NCBI RefSeq assembly: GCF_033568475.1
Contig: NC_133122.1
Span: 18,160,206-18,224,205, forward strand
Direction of reading: 5' to 3'
DNA: 64,000 bases
DNA from: Henckelia pumila
Taxonomy: Eukaryota; Streptophyta; Magnoliopsida; Lamiales; Gesneriaceae
Below the pieces are notes generated by a model. That model had not been told where the DNA came from, did not search any database, and worked only from the letters and a program-made list of their open reading frames with translations. Below are positions 13,426-25,010 of the stretch, piece by piece; position 1 is the stretch's first letter, and the number at the start of each line of letters is the position of its first letter. Made by a program: the position numbers and the translations under genes.

Positions 13426-15666
13426 ATGGCTTCTTCTGGTCTGGGGCAGAGCAACTACGATCTGTCTTTCAAGATCTTGCTCATCGGAGACTCTGCTGTC
13501 GGCAAAAGCAGTCTGCTTGTTAGTTTCATCTCTAATGTTGTCGACGATCTTTCGCCCACCATTGGTAATGATTCTGCGTTTTTCTTGGCTCCGAGTTTTG
13601 CTTCTTGTTGTCTGGTTCATCGAGCTAAGAAGGTTATAACTTATAGATTTTGGGATGTTGGGTTTTTGGCAGAAAGTGATGTTGATTATATCATGGGTTT
13701 GATTGATCCAGTTACTTATGAGATTACTTTGATGTTTGGATGATTTGATAGGGCTTTGGTTCCCATGTGTCCAAAATGACTTTTACCAAAAGTACTCGAT
13801 TATGATAAGTGGTCTACTTGTGCACATCTCCACACATGTAATTAAGCTGTATATATGCTGGGAATCAAAATCTGAGACATACACGTGAATTTGGTTGATT
13901 TTAAGTACCATCTTCATGAAGAATGATGGGAATCGCATGTGCTTAGTATTGGGCAATAAAGACTGGTTTTGTTTTGCTTGTTAGAGTTCTTTGTATCTTG
14001 CTTAGGATGGTGAGTGAAAATGTGATATGAGTAACTTCTACTGCTTCTTGTTCAATTGGTGGTGATCTAACTTTTGCTTTGATCTTAATTCTCTATCTTG
14101 TACAAGCTTTGAGTTGAGTTGAGTTGAGTTTGCACTTCTGGCAAATGCATAAAATATGCTGAAGCTGTTAGTTTGCAGGATATAATGCAACCAAAAACTA
14201 CATCGTCCATGTTTCCGGCTTCCGGATTGTCTTGAATTCGTAAAACTCATGTGTCCTTTTCCTTTGAACCCCTTGTGTGCATAAAACTATTGCATTATTT
14301 TTTCATTGTTATGTTTTGGATGATTCAGTAAGCTTTATATTCTATTTATACTTACCACACTGTGATTCGACTAGGTGTGGATTTTAAGATCAAGTTTCTC
14401 ACAGTTGGAGGGAAAAGGCTGAAGCTTACAATTTGGGACACGGGTACAGAAAGATCTTTGCAATTGTTCGACTTGAAATTTCCTTTAGGATTTTCCTTTT
14501 AAAAACACTTCACAAAAAAAATGTCGGTTCAAGAAACATGGCTTTTCCTTCTTTGTAATGCTAGATTGTAATGTCTTTTCAGCTGGACAAGAGAGATTCA
14601 GAACATTGACGAGCTCGTACTATAGAGGTGCTCAAGGGATCATTCTCGGTGAGTTACAGACGGATCAAAATTACTTGTCATTTCATGAAATTTTGTCTCT
14701 AATATTCCACCATGCTGATTTTCTCTATGAAGCAGAATCATTTTGTTTAGGAACTAGTTTTTACAGTGTGTGCATATTTATGAACAATTTGGTTTAAATG
14801 CATTTTCTTCTAGTTCTTGTCCTCGGTCATTCATTGATTAGCATTCGGAATTTTCTCCAGTGTATGACGTGACGAGAAGGGACACATTCACAAACTTGTC
14901 GGATGTGTGGGCGAAAGAACTGGAGCTCTACTCCACCAACGAAAATTGCGTCAAGATGCTTGTCGGAAATAAAGTTGATATAGTAAGTAAATGTGGTTTT
15001 GGTCTTTGTGAGGCTCGTTCTTGTTTCTTCTCTCATCTTTGGGGACCATTTCAGGAATCAGAACAAGTAGTGAGCAGAGAAGAAGGGCTTGCCCTGGCGA
15101 AAGAGCTTGGCTGTCTATTTCTTGAATGCAGCGCTAAAACTCGAGTAAATGTGGAGCAATGTTTTGAAGAACTCACGCAGAAGGTAAGCAAATACACGTT
15201 ACTTAAGTTTTGTTCTTAAGAATACAGCTCTAGATCTCGCTTATGGTGACGTTAAACAGTTGAGTCGTGCACAAGAAAGCTTTTATTTTTAAGAATACAA
15301 CTCTAGCTCATGAGCTCCATATATAAAAAAAATACCGGTAATATTTTATGTAACTTCATCGTTATATTATATTTATTAACATAATTTTATTTATCATATG
15401 ATATTTAATATTAATTTTGAGCTGGCGATCTCAGCTATAAAAAGCCCAAGCTTATGGAAATTAAGTTGATACTTGTGGCTCGACTCACGTTATGCGGCTT
15501 GCCCCTGTCTAAACCGTACTTACCAGGGCGTTGTTGAATGTTCTTTTTCCAGATTATGGAGGTTCCTCGACTTCTCGAAGAAGGGTCAACTGTAGTAAAG
15601 AGAAATATCTTAAAAAAGAATCAAGAACAGCGGACGCCGCCTAACAGCGGTTGTTGCTCCTCCTAG
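13426..15666 (+). CDS. RABC2A: RABC2a-like small GTPase (Rab18 class)
   Basis: Exons: 13426-13564, 14375-14443, 14583-14648, 14861-14982, 15055-15183, 15553-15666. They join in phase to 212 residues. All GTPase motifs are present: P-loop GDSAVGKSS at residues 21-29, effector PTIGVDFKIK, WDTAGQERFR, GNKVD, and ECSAKT. The C-terminus [12 protein letters not shown]...GCCSS carries the double cysteine for geranylgeranylation. The KIMEVP and VKRNILK segments match Arabidopsis RABC2a better than RABC1. Plant RABC2 binds myosin XI tails and is associated with peroxisomes and vesicle traffic; this is family knowledge. The ATG follows a GA-rich leader, and the MASSGxGQSxYDLSFK start matches relatives. 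No damage is seen. Confidence 0.95.
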
Positions 15667-16402
15667 TCCAGGTGGTTGCTCCAAGAAACAATGTAATAAT
15701 ATGGTCTCAACACTTGAAGTTCAGAATTTGTAAATCTGATAACAAACTTGCTTGCGATGCGCTACACATATGTGCTGCATCAAGTAGGATTTGGTAGCTT
15801 TTGTATAGTTGTAAACCAGTTTGGGTTTATGATCTCTATTTTCTGTTTGAAAGTTGATTGACTTCGCCCGTGCCACAGCCATGTCCATGTTCGTGTGGGT
15901 GCATTTTTCTTTGCCTAGATCTCCGAATTCGAGCACAAGCTCTTGCCATTCATAAATTTCATACATTCTCACCCGAATCAAAATTTTTAGCACATGGAAA
16001 ATAGATGGTTTTGGTTTCGGACACGGAAACAGAACCCCAGTGTCCGAAACCAAAACCCCAGCGGAGATTAAAAAATATATACCAATTTCTAATTTTAGTC
16101 GATGAATAGCAGTATCAAAATGATTCCGCAAGCGATTTAACTTTTAAGCGGGCACCGTTGTTCAATAAATGGAATCAGTAACACTTTTAACATACGTAAG
16201 CAGAGGAAAGGACACAATTGAACACAATCTCGTAATTAGGCAAGTAGCCTCAGTTCAAAAATAGGAACTCAGTATAAGGATGAAGAATCCGATCCGATAT
16301 ATCTTTCACATGGTCGCACTTGAAAATTTGCCACAGATGTATCTCAAAATTGAGAAAGAGCCTCAAGCCTTAACCCCAAGTAAGCTATTTTCAGTAGCAG
16401 GG
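15667..16402. other. Convergent 3' flanks of the RAB and ankyrin genes
   Basis: The two genes end tail to tail 736 bases apart, so this interval holds both 3' UTRs. No further gene is visible. The minus-strand frame at 15721-16131 has no recognisable domain and is not called. A perfect 18-bp stem hairpin lies at 16008-16058. Confidence 0.6.
16008..16058. repeat. Perfect 18-bp inverted repeat with 15-base loop
   Basis: GGTTTTGGTTTCGGACAC (16008-16025) is exactly complementary to 16041-16058. It sits between two convergent genes. Possible roles include a 3'-end or antisense-limiting structure, a tiny MITE, or a hairpin in one of the 3' UTRs. Confidence 0.8.
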
Positions 16403-18597
16403 TTAATGTACGGATAAAGCACCTGAAGCCATTTCCAATATTCTCCTAGCATCAGTTCCCGGCTCAGCAAGTTCAGTTGGAGTCTGTGAACGCTACTCAA
16501 TAAGTAACTTGGTGGTTTAGAAATAGAAACAGATCAAATCCCCACTCATATATTACCTTTCCATCTAAGTTTGTTGTCATGGGAGAAGCTCCATGAGCAA
16601 GCAACAAGCTTACGATATTCCCACATTCACCTCTAGCAGCATGGTGAAGAGGCTAAAAGATAGTTAATTTAAATGACCATCATTTTGATATTTCCTTTTT
16701 CCACAAGCTAAAGCAGTGTTATGACACTGGATGATTCAATCAATAAATGGGCAATACAGACTTACAGTGTCCCCATCCCCATCAACAGTTTCAAGCATTC
16801 TCTTAAGATGCTCTGGATCATTAGCATGATTTATAAGTTCGTGTACTATCTCTGAAAAACCTGCGAAGAAGCTTTCAAGTGTTGAAATGAGAGCATGTAA
16901 TATTTATGAAACAAGATTATGATAGGTACACAGATGGTTGATCAACCCACCTCCTGCACATGCATCATGCAGGGGAATTCCACCATCTTCATCCTTAACC
17001 TCCAAGTTGGCTCCCCTTTCCAACAAAAACTGCGGAATAATACAATTATTGGAGAAATTTAAAATGCACACAAATCGGTAACAGTAAAAACTTGAGAAAT
17101 AAAAACTGAAGATGGAAGGTATCCTGGGTTGAGATGATGTGACCTGCACACATGTCAAATGCCCATACAGGCATGTGAGATGAAGAACTGTGTCACCGTC
17201 CTCAACTGGTTCATCTACGCTGCCGTTAAAATTATCTGTAGTTCTCCATAGAATTTTGAACAAGTATTAAACCAAGATGAATGATTCTGCACAAATCTGG
17301 TGTAAGTGTCATAGCATGGCTCTAACTCACCCAAAAAAAAAATATTCAAAAGGAAGTTGAAAAATTACATGGTTACAACTGTCAAAGCACTATCCTCAAA
17401 AAAGAAAAAAAAATTCAAAACACTAGAGCCTTAACTATACAGGATGGAGAGCTTAACACTTTATTAAAAGCAAATATCGGTGGTAATGGTGCAAGTAAAA
17501 TGTCTAAAACTCACACAAAACTTCAAGCACCACAATACTAAAATCCTTGCCAGTTGTGGCACTGACAAGTGACACCAGAACCAAACATAAAAACTAGCAC
17601 TGCCCAAGTTTTTCAAACTGTAGAGCAGTCCGTGAGCCACAATTCGATCTCAAGGTGGCAGGAGCAGTTCGATAAATGCTCTCCACCATGTACTCACCAC
17701 AATGGAATGGATATTTACTAATCCTAATCATCTCAAACAATAGAAGACATAAAATATGCTCCAGAATTAACATCTCTAGTTATGCTTAAAATTAGAAACC
17801 GTGTCACTAATCAACTAAGTGTCTGAACCACGGTCAAGACAGCAACTTCAAGACAGGTCAAATAATAACTTTCCAAGGGCAAAAACAAGAGAAACCTGGA
17901 GCAGTCGAGCCACAAAGTTTTTTAATCGGAAAATTTTAAATTGAACGGTAGTAAAATAGAATTTAAAAACTCAAAAGGAAATTTTCCAGATCATGGATCG
18001 CTGCATGAGTTAGGAAGCAAACTGCCACTGTTCCAACAAAAAGTTGAACAGCTCCTGCGAAAACTAAGAATCACGCGCATTCTCAACAGCTGCAGGCTCG
18101 AAATTGAAGTACAGTCGAGTGCAAAGAAAACTCAATCAAACTCAAAATCAAAACCCTTGATTTTCAAGGAATCAGACTCTGTCAACTAAGTGCATGTCTG
18201 CACACAGCATTCAACCCAAGTCCCATGCTGAACATAGGCCGAGAGACTACGCTTATGAATTCCACGAAATTCACCGCAGAGTATCATTTGAATCAAAACA
18301 GATTTTCTTAATTAAATTTCCATGCACAACTTCAAGGCACGTTGTTGGCGCCAGCAAAGGAAAGCAAAAAAGCTTTGGGGAGTGCGCGCGCACGCGCATG
18401 AGAAAGTAGCGATTACCGAGGGCTATGCGGAGGGCGTTGACGTCACCGGACTCAGCGGCGACGACGAGGGGACGGAGGTGTGCAGGGGTTTCGGAGTGGT
18501 AGGTGTCATCTTCTTCCCCTAGCACGACCATTTCCTCTTCAAACAGACCGCCGTCTTCATCATCGCTGCCGTCGAGGCGACCATCCAGCACCGCCAT
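16403..18597 (-). CDS. Small ankyrin-repeat protein
   Basis: Exons on the minus strand, 5' to 3': 18597-18417, 17235-17144, 17029-16951, 16860-16766, 16652-16557, 16483-16403. All junctions are GT-AG and phases agree, giving 207 residues. The N-terminus is acidic (DDEDGG, FEEE, EEDD in the first 32 residues). Then come about four ankyrin repeats with DGDTVLHLTCLYGH, DEDGGIPLHDACAGG, DGDGDTPLHHAARGE and LDGKTPTELA. The protein ends LEMASGALSVH with no transmembrane helix, zinc finger or kinase domain, so it is probably a soluble cytosolic or nuclear adaptor. It resembles short plant ankyrin proteins, but I cannot name the exact orthologue. The ATG at 18597 is the first in frame. Intron 1 is 1,181 bases and contains nothing recognisable. 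Confidence 0.9.
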
Positions 18598-19058
18598 TAA
18601 CAAACAATTTCTATTCAACGGCGGAAGTCAGTCGGCAGTTGGCGACAGACCCAGGGTTTGAGAGGATACGTAAAATTGGGCTTTTGGTCCAAGCCTTTTT
18701 ATAGTTTGATCGATTGATTGATTGATTGAGGGATTTCTTTTGAAAATAAAATTAATTTTTAGTCAAAAAAAAAAAATCATAAGTTTCAGGTATTTACGTA
18801 TATTAATTAATTACTTTTTTCTCTCGTTTTCTTATTAGTATTACATAAATTATGTCATCCTAAATCATATCCTAAATCCTAAAACAGTAAAACGCACGTA
18901 TTTATCTAATACTAATAATAATATGTTTGAATGGAGTTTTATAATAATTATCATATTAAAAAAATTAATTATTTATATTATGTTTGTTTTTCAATTTATC
19001 ATTCAATAATTCAATCACCCGATCACATATGTTAGATAATTGCGGAATTGCCTAAGAT
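18598..19058. other. Upstream flank of the ankyrin gene
   Basis: This holds the probable promoter and leader of the minus-strand ankyrin gene, then AT-rich DNA up to the TTA target site of the transposon nest. A short ATTGATTG run lies at 18707-18728. No other gene is visible. Confidence 0.5.
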
Positions 19059-19296
19059 TTAGAGCCCGTTTGGAAACACTATATAATTTAAGAAAAGCCT
19101 TTTTGTTTTTTAAAAAAAGCACTTTTGTAATTATTTTAGTGTTTCGATTAGAGGTGTAATCGAGTCGAGCCGAGTAGCACACTACTCGAGCTCGAGCTCG
19201 ACTCATATTTAACTACTCGAGCTCGATCTAGACATCTAGTAGTAAATTTCGTGTTCGAGCTCGTATATAATTCGAGTACTCGAGCTCGAAAATTTT

Positions 19297-19432
19297 ATAT
19301 ATATATATATTAACATTCTTACAATTATTTTCAACTATTTTTTAGCTACCTCAATATTTGAGGTGTTCACCCGGGTTTTTAGTTAAAAAATAGTTGAAAA
19401 TAATTGTAAGAATGTTAATATATATATATATA
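19297..19432. repeat. Fold-back palindrome with two further copies nearby
   Basis: Arms of about 48 bases (19297-19343 and 19384-19432, cores CTTACAATTATTTTCAACTA and its complement) surround a spacer. The spacer holds a second stem, ACCTCAA/TTGAGGT (19348-19364), and the palindrome ACCCGGGT. Related single-arm copies lie inverted at about 31008-31075 and direct at 31638-31715. The family is unknown. Confidence 0.75.
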
Positions 19433-20825
19433 TATTATTATTTATATTGCAACAATTTTAGTAATTTGTCAATTTAAGTATTAACAGATTAGTCAGCATG
19501 GACATGACAAGTGTTCGTTTGTTAATAAATTTAATATTTATAAATTAAAATCATGGTTATCACATTGTTATATTTATAGATATCGCAAAAAATATCTTGA
19601 TGGGAACAAAACATTGTTTGTATTTATACATATTAAAAAAATATCTTTAACAAAACAAAATAGCTAAATATAATTACAGTTAACCGAGATTATGGAGGTG
19701 TGCATGCTTCATAAATACGTGAAAAAAGAGGTTGCACTGAAGGTGGATTTGTTGGAGCTTAATGTTCAGTATGCCAAAAATTGTTTACTTGTTTATCCTA
19801 GGAGGAGGCATTGCAAGTACGAGAAGTATGAACGACTACTGAGTGCAACGAAGTTTGAAGAGGTTTTTAGTCCTAAAGGCATTTACCTTCTTTCACTCAT
19901 CAAGCGGTACATGGTTCTATGTAAACTTTCTGCTGATTCAGTCATCTTAGAGAGTTCATCAGTAAAAGTGAATGTTTGGATAGATTTATAGAAATTGTCT
20001 ATTCTAAGAGAGATATGTGTAGCTAGGAGTCAAAAGTGAGATTTTATTCTCTCTTCTGTTCTTATTTTGTACTGATATAAATAGAATGTAATAGATTTAA
20101 GAAAAAGGAATGAGAAAGCTTATTTGTGATGTTGTTTATTACAAAAGAGGTAGATATTTTATGCTAAAATATATTTTACAATCATCTTACATATATTTTT
20201 TATATGCAACTAAGCATGTCCTGTAATAATTTTTTTAAAAAAAAACCTCACACATTCAAGAATATATATGTTGATTTCAATGTATATTATTAAAATCAAC
20301 TCCTCCTTCAACACCAGTGGCATAATCTTGCAAAAGTGACAGTTTTACATCCATATTAAACACTCTTTTAAAGATAAAAGTCTGGATTAAATTGAACAGA
20401 TTGTAACTAAAGTTAGTGGAGATTTCCAAACTTATGCATTTACCTTCCATTGATCTTATTACAGAAAGAAAAAATAAAAAGTTTCGTAATTTTGAGATAT
20501 TTATGAATCTCTTGAAAGAAATAATCTGCTATAAATAATGGTTAAAATGAACATGAAATTTAAAAGAATTTCGTAAAAATTGTAATTAATTGTATATTTT
20601 CAGTAACAAGTGGAATAAAACATTTTTAATTAAATTTTTGGAGCATTGTTAAGCAAGTTTAACAAGATGTTGAGAAGCGTAATATAATTATAATAGTGTT
20701 TACAACATTTAATTCAATATAAGAATTGAGAATGTATCAAACGAATGATTGTTAACTAATAAGCTATCTATTGTAAAGAGAATTTGATGTCGGTAAAACT
20801 TCATGGTAGACCACTTTCTTTTATT
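19368..20825 (+). repeat. Direct repeat R1 (about 1.4 kb) carrying a small unidentified ORF
   Basis: This stretch is nearly identical to 31638-31784 joined to 34914-36245 (repeat R2). Its first about 200 bases after CAGCATGGACATGACAAG also recur inverted at about 31430-31637, directly upstream of the Helitron coding region. That suggests R shares a 5' end or promoter with the Helitron. Similarity between R1 and R2 ends at about GGTAGACCACTT. R1 is immediately followed by the tail of the Helitron RPA-like gene on the opposite strand. Confidence 0.75.
19692..19991 (+). CDS. Unidentified 99-residue ORF in repeat R1
   Basis: The ATG opens MEVCMLHKYVKKEVALK and the frame runs 99 codons, rich in K, L, Y and E, with a basic YPRRRHCKYEKYERL segment near residue 35. 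I do not recognise the family. The same frame is kept over its whole length in repeat R2 with few changes. In R2 it is open 16 codons further because the stop here reads TGG there. This could be a captured host exon or part of an accessory Helitron gene. Conservation between repeats may only reflect youth, not selection. Confidence 0.4.
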   Translation: MEVCMLHKYVKKEVALKVDLLELNVQYAKNCLLVYPRRRHCKYEKYERLLSATKFEEVFSPKGIYLLSLIKRYMVLCKLSADSVILESSSVKVNVWIDL

Positions 20826-21260
20826 CATTTGATATTTAATTTAAAACTTAGTAGCAAACAACAAAGGAAAAATAAAGCATAAGAAAAAATTACTGAAACC
20901 AAAATGTCAAGAGCCTGGGAACTTGGCAGCAAACAACAAAATAAAATCAAAGTAAATGAAGCAGTTAAAGGAATCAAAATATCACAGCCTGTAAGGGAAC
21001 CAAAATATCACAGCCTGAAAATAAGTTGAGGGGTTAGTTGGACCTTGCTATTATTTGGTTATTACACTGATAGGGTTGTTTCAAACGCAGGAAGTGTTTA
21101 CTTTTGCATGGTGCAGTTGTTGATGTCGACTAAGAGTAACTTGTACCTGAAGAAATGGAAAACTTTAAGTTGTAATAGGTTAAATGATACGTAAATGAAA
21201 TTAATATGGATAGGAAATTATTTACCAAAAATTTTTTGGAGTACAAGGATGATATGTTTT

Positions 21261-24058
21261 TCAGTCTTCCTTATGAGCTTTGAAGCTTTTTTGTGCTGGC
21301 ATGTCTTTGGAATCCAAGCCTCTTTTACTGCTTAAACCTATTTGATATTCAGTTGTGTGTGTTGTTGCATGCTCCTCTGCTACTTTCGAAGTGCTTTCTT
21401 GGGAGTCAATCATGGCCATGTCTCTCACTAAATCTTTATCCAGATGTGAAGATGAACCTAATTCTTTAGAGCTATGTGTTCCTGATGAAGATTCATATTG
21501 CAAAAGACATGCCATGATTGTATTTCGAACAAAGGTTCTTCCTCTCGTTTCACTCTTCTTTGTTTTGATATGGAAAAGAAACCGTGAATCTTTGAATTTT
21601 TCGTTAATCATATACGACTTGAAATCTTCTTCCTAAAGGAAAATTGGATGCAGAAGTTATGGAAATGTTTCTGATGTTAGCATTATTTCTTCTTTTGAAT
21701 TAAATATACCTCATCTTCTGTGTGAATGATTTGTTCGGTTGATGTATTTAATAACACTTCTGCTTCTTTGTTTTCTATATAGGCAACCAAAGTTCCTGTT
21801 CCATCAAATAAGTTGACTTGGAAACGTAACCTGTACACATTTATTAAATAACAGCATGAGATAACAAAGATTTATGGTGGTAATTTACATATCATATCTA
21901 TAATGGATTTGGGTTTATAAGGTATTAAAATAACTTACAGTGGTTTGGGCTTGGGAAGTCGTTATTACAAAAAAAGACATCTGAATTCACATCCGTATAT
22001 AGCTCCACAACCTTTCAAGCAGTCTGGGCATGCTAAAAAGTACAGATGATGTTGTGGTTCTGAGATTTTGAGTGTAGCTTTAACATAAAACGATTTCACC
22101 TGTGATTGGAAATGTAGCCATTATAATATTTCTTTATGAGATTTAAATATAAGTGAAGTAAATTGTGAATGAATATTACCGTATCAGTTAAGCTCAGGAT
22201 TTGACTAATTTTTCGGATCTGTGAATCTGGTGGCTGCTCTATGTTTTGGTATGCTTTATCATACAACTTTTGTGACACAACATTTTTGATATAATCTTTA
22301 TTGTCCTTGATCCTAAATAGATGTTTAAATATTAGAAATTTAACTCCGATTATATTTGAATGTAGATATAATGAGAAAAAAAATACATGTACTGTAAACA
22401 GTAATTTTAGGCAAATGCAAAAGCAATTAACTTGGTAGAAAATTCAAATTTGGTTGTAGACAACATTGGGAACAAATGAGAATTTCCTTAATGTTGAAAA
22501 TATGTTGATTTGCAGTCTATTGTAACCTAAATTTAATAGATTTGATGGTTGTCAGCTACTGTTTATGAAGTTTGTTAAAAATATATTGGAGACAGAACTA
22601 AAATAAGGATAAAGATAAATTGAAAGTAAACTAAAATCTAAAGTGTAGTAAAAAAATTGATATAATATTATACACAAATTTGATAATATTATGGTAGAAT
22701 TTAGTTTTCAGTAGATATATTTTGCCTGCGAGTGATTTAACAAACAAGCAATGGTGTTTTAAAAAAAATTAGATTCTCGAAAAAAAATAATATCATGTTC
22801 TACAAGTTTTGTGGAATTATGTGCTTAATAACAGTTGCATTAAAGAATAAAAGTTGGTAATGTGAATATAGTTAAACAAAAATCAAGGGTAGCAGATAAG
22901 AGAATATTTTTAAAGAGAACAAGGAGTGCTTATGAAGCTTATAAATGACATTGTGTAAAGCTTTATTTACCATAATTTTAGATCTTCAGCTTCTGGTATC
23001 GGAGGGTGTAGAAGAATAGTACTGTTTGGTACTGTTGCGACAGATAACCCTATTTTTATAAAGTTTAATGAGTAAAAGCAGTTACAACAGAGATACTGTA
23101 ATCCAGTAAATATGATTTTTTAAGCATGCGAGAATAGAAAGAAATTACATTACCATAAAAGGTGTTCAATGAAAATCTCATTCCCAAAATAACAGGTATT
23201 TTGTGGACATTTTCAGACAAGTAAGGTCCTTCACTGTGCAAGAATTCTTCCCATAATGTCAGCAGCATTGGTCGGCGTCTATGTACGTAACAAACATGGA
23301 ATATCTCATACAATATAACAAGGGAGGAAATTTTGTTATTATATATATAAATTCACAGTTTTTATTTTAAGATAAGAGTGGTTTACTCTTGATTAACGAT
23401 AATGAAATCTTGTAAATTTCTTTTGTTTTTTTGGATGAGGCGCGGTAGGAAGACATGTATTACAGCACAAAGTAAATCTAAATTTAATAAACATAAATAA
23501 TTGAGATTAGTAAAATATGTCGTAATATAAACAAAAGAAAAAAATGTGGAGAAAAACTTAGCTGGTCTGTTTGTTTGTAACATCTGCGAATTCATGACAT
23601 TCTCTGAATGGTGTGAGCTGGTAAATGTTGTTGATTGACAGCTCATCCCATTGGCTTACAAGTTTGATGTAAGAACTTCGACTCATGACCATTTGATGTT
23701 GTGAAGTAGCAAGAATTGGTGTACTCTCAGTTATTTGCTTAATTCTTGCATTCCCTATAAAGTATGTCTTGTATAATTGAAGCATCTGATCCAATTGGTC
23801 AACATCTTTTTCATAAATAATGCTCTGCATGCTCTCATTCTGCATTAATAGAAAGCAAATGTTACATAAAGTTGTGCAGTAACAAATATATTTCAGTAAA
23901 TAGATATTACCTCTTTGTCAACTAAGACAAGTTTCTGATGTCTTCCCCATCTTGTCTGTCGAATAGGAGTTTTTTCTGACACGAGCACTTTCACAAACCA
24001 GCTTTGAATATTTGGGTTTAGATTTCTAAGTGTTGTGCAGGTATCTTCTATTGATCTT
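21261..24058 (-). pseudogene. Helitron-borne RPA1-like (replication protein A 70 kDa) gene, multi-exon
   Basis: Minus-strand exons carry successive OB-fold pieces of plant RPA1: SIEDTCTTLRNLNPNIQ and RQTRWGRHQKLVLVDKE (about 24052-23911), DQMLQLYKTYFIGNARI (about 23780), VIHVFLPRLIQKNKR (about 23440), RRPMLLTLWEEFLHSEGPYL (about 23280), STILLHPPIPEAEDLKLW (about 23010) and a zinc-ribbon CPDCLKGCGAIYGCEFRC (about 22020). They end in KKSETRGRTFVRNTIMA and a stop at 21261. Plant Helitrons often carry such RPA genes, thought to coat single-stranded DNA during rolling-circle transposition. Exon borders were not fixed, and a 5' start is not evident after the duplication at 23936-25010. Splicing could still yield a long product; I call it a probable pseudogene because its element is decayed. 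Confidence 0.7.
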
Positions 24059-25010
24059 TTTTGCCAAAAAACAGGAGAAGATAGTTGTTACTTTTAAAAA
24101 ATTTGTGGACAAATTTTTATGAATAAATAAATAGATACAAATAATGATTAGAATAAATGTGAACTTTGGAAAAATTTATTTCACAATATTTTTGTGTGAG
24201 GAATATAGTGGATTATATTTTCTGAATAAGAAAATGAAACGTAAGATTTTTAATTGAAGTTTTGGAAGAGAATTAAACAAGTTAAACAAAAAGTTCAGAA
24301 GTGTAATTTATCATCATGTGGGAATTTGATATTCATCTCACGTTAAAAGTTATTTATCTTAAAAAGAACTCGCTGCTTGTAAAACATCATGATAAATAAC
24401 ATTCTTTGTGTAGTAAGTATGCTGGATCAAAGGTGTTGGTGGTCTAATAAATACCTTTAACTGATCCATACTTTCACTGATGTCTTTTTCATCTTGTCTG
24501 TTGAATATGAGTTTTTCCTGACACACTTTCACAAACCAACTTTGAATATTTGGGTTTAGATTTCTAAGTGTTGTGCATGTATCTTCTATTGATCTTTTTA
24601 GCCAAAAAAAGAGGAGAAGATAGTTGTTACTTTTTAAGAAATTTGTGGGCATATTCTTATGAATAAATAAATAAATACAAATATTGATTAAAATAAATGT
24701 GAACTCTGAAGAAATTTATTTCACAATGTTGTTGTGTGAGGAATATAGTGGATTATATTTTCCGAATAAGAATAAGATTTTTAATTGAAGTTTTGGAACA
24801 TAATTAAAAAAGTTTAAGAAAAAAAAGTTCAGAAGTCTAATTTATCATAATGTGGGAATTTGATATTCATCTCACATTAAAAGTTATTTATCTTAGAAAG
24901 AACTCGCTGCTTGTAAAACATCATGATAAACAACATTCTTTGTGTAATCAGTATGCTGGATCAAGGGTGTTGGTGGTCTAATAAGGACCTTTAACTGATC
25001 TATACTTTTT
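23936..25010. repeat. Tandem duplication of about 535 bases within the Helitron
   Basis: Unit A (about 23936-24475) and unit B (about 24476-25010) match base for base over most of their length. For example, TTTGAATATTTGGGTTTAGA is at 24003 and 24541, and AACTCGCTGCTTGTAAAACA at 24367 and 24901. Each unit joins the start of the RPA-like gene to the tail of the helicase gene. At the inner junction the minus-strand frame 24652-24359 fuses RPA sequence (NLNPNIQSWFVKV) to helicase tail sequence (MDQLKVFIRPPTPLIQ). Confidence 0.85.

Noticed and set aside
15721-16131. 136-residue minus-strand ORF between the RAB and ankyrin genes
   Set aside because: It has no ATG-supported start context, domain or splice partner, and crosses the hairpin and 3' UTRs.
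19342-19364. Helitron 3' end on the minus strand (hairpin ACCTCAA/TTGAGGT followed by CTAA)
   Set aside because: The hairpin lies only two bases from CTAA, and the next base is A rather than the expected T. The other copies lack this feature.
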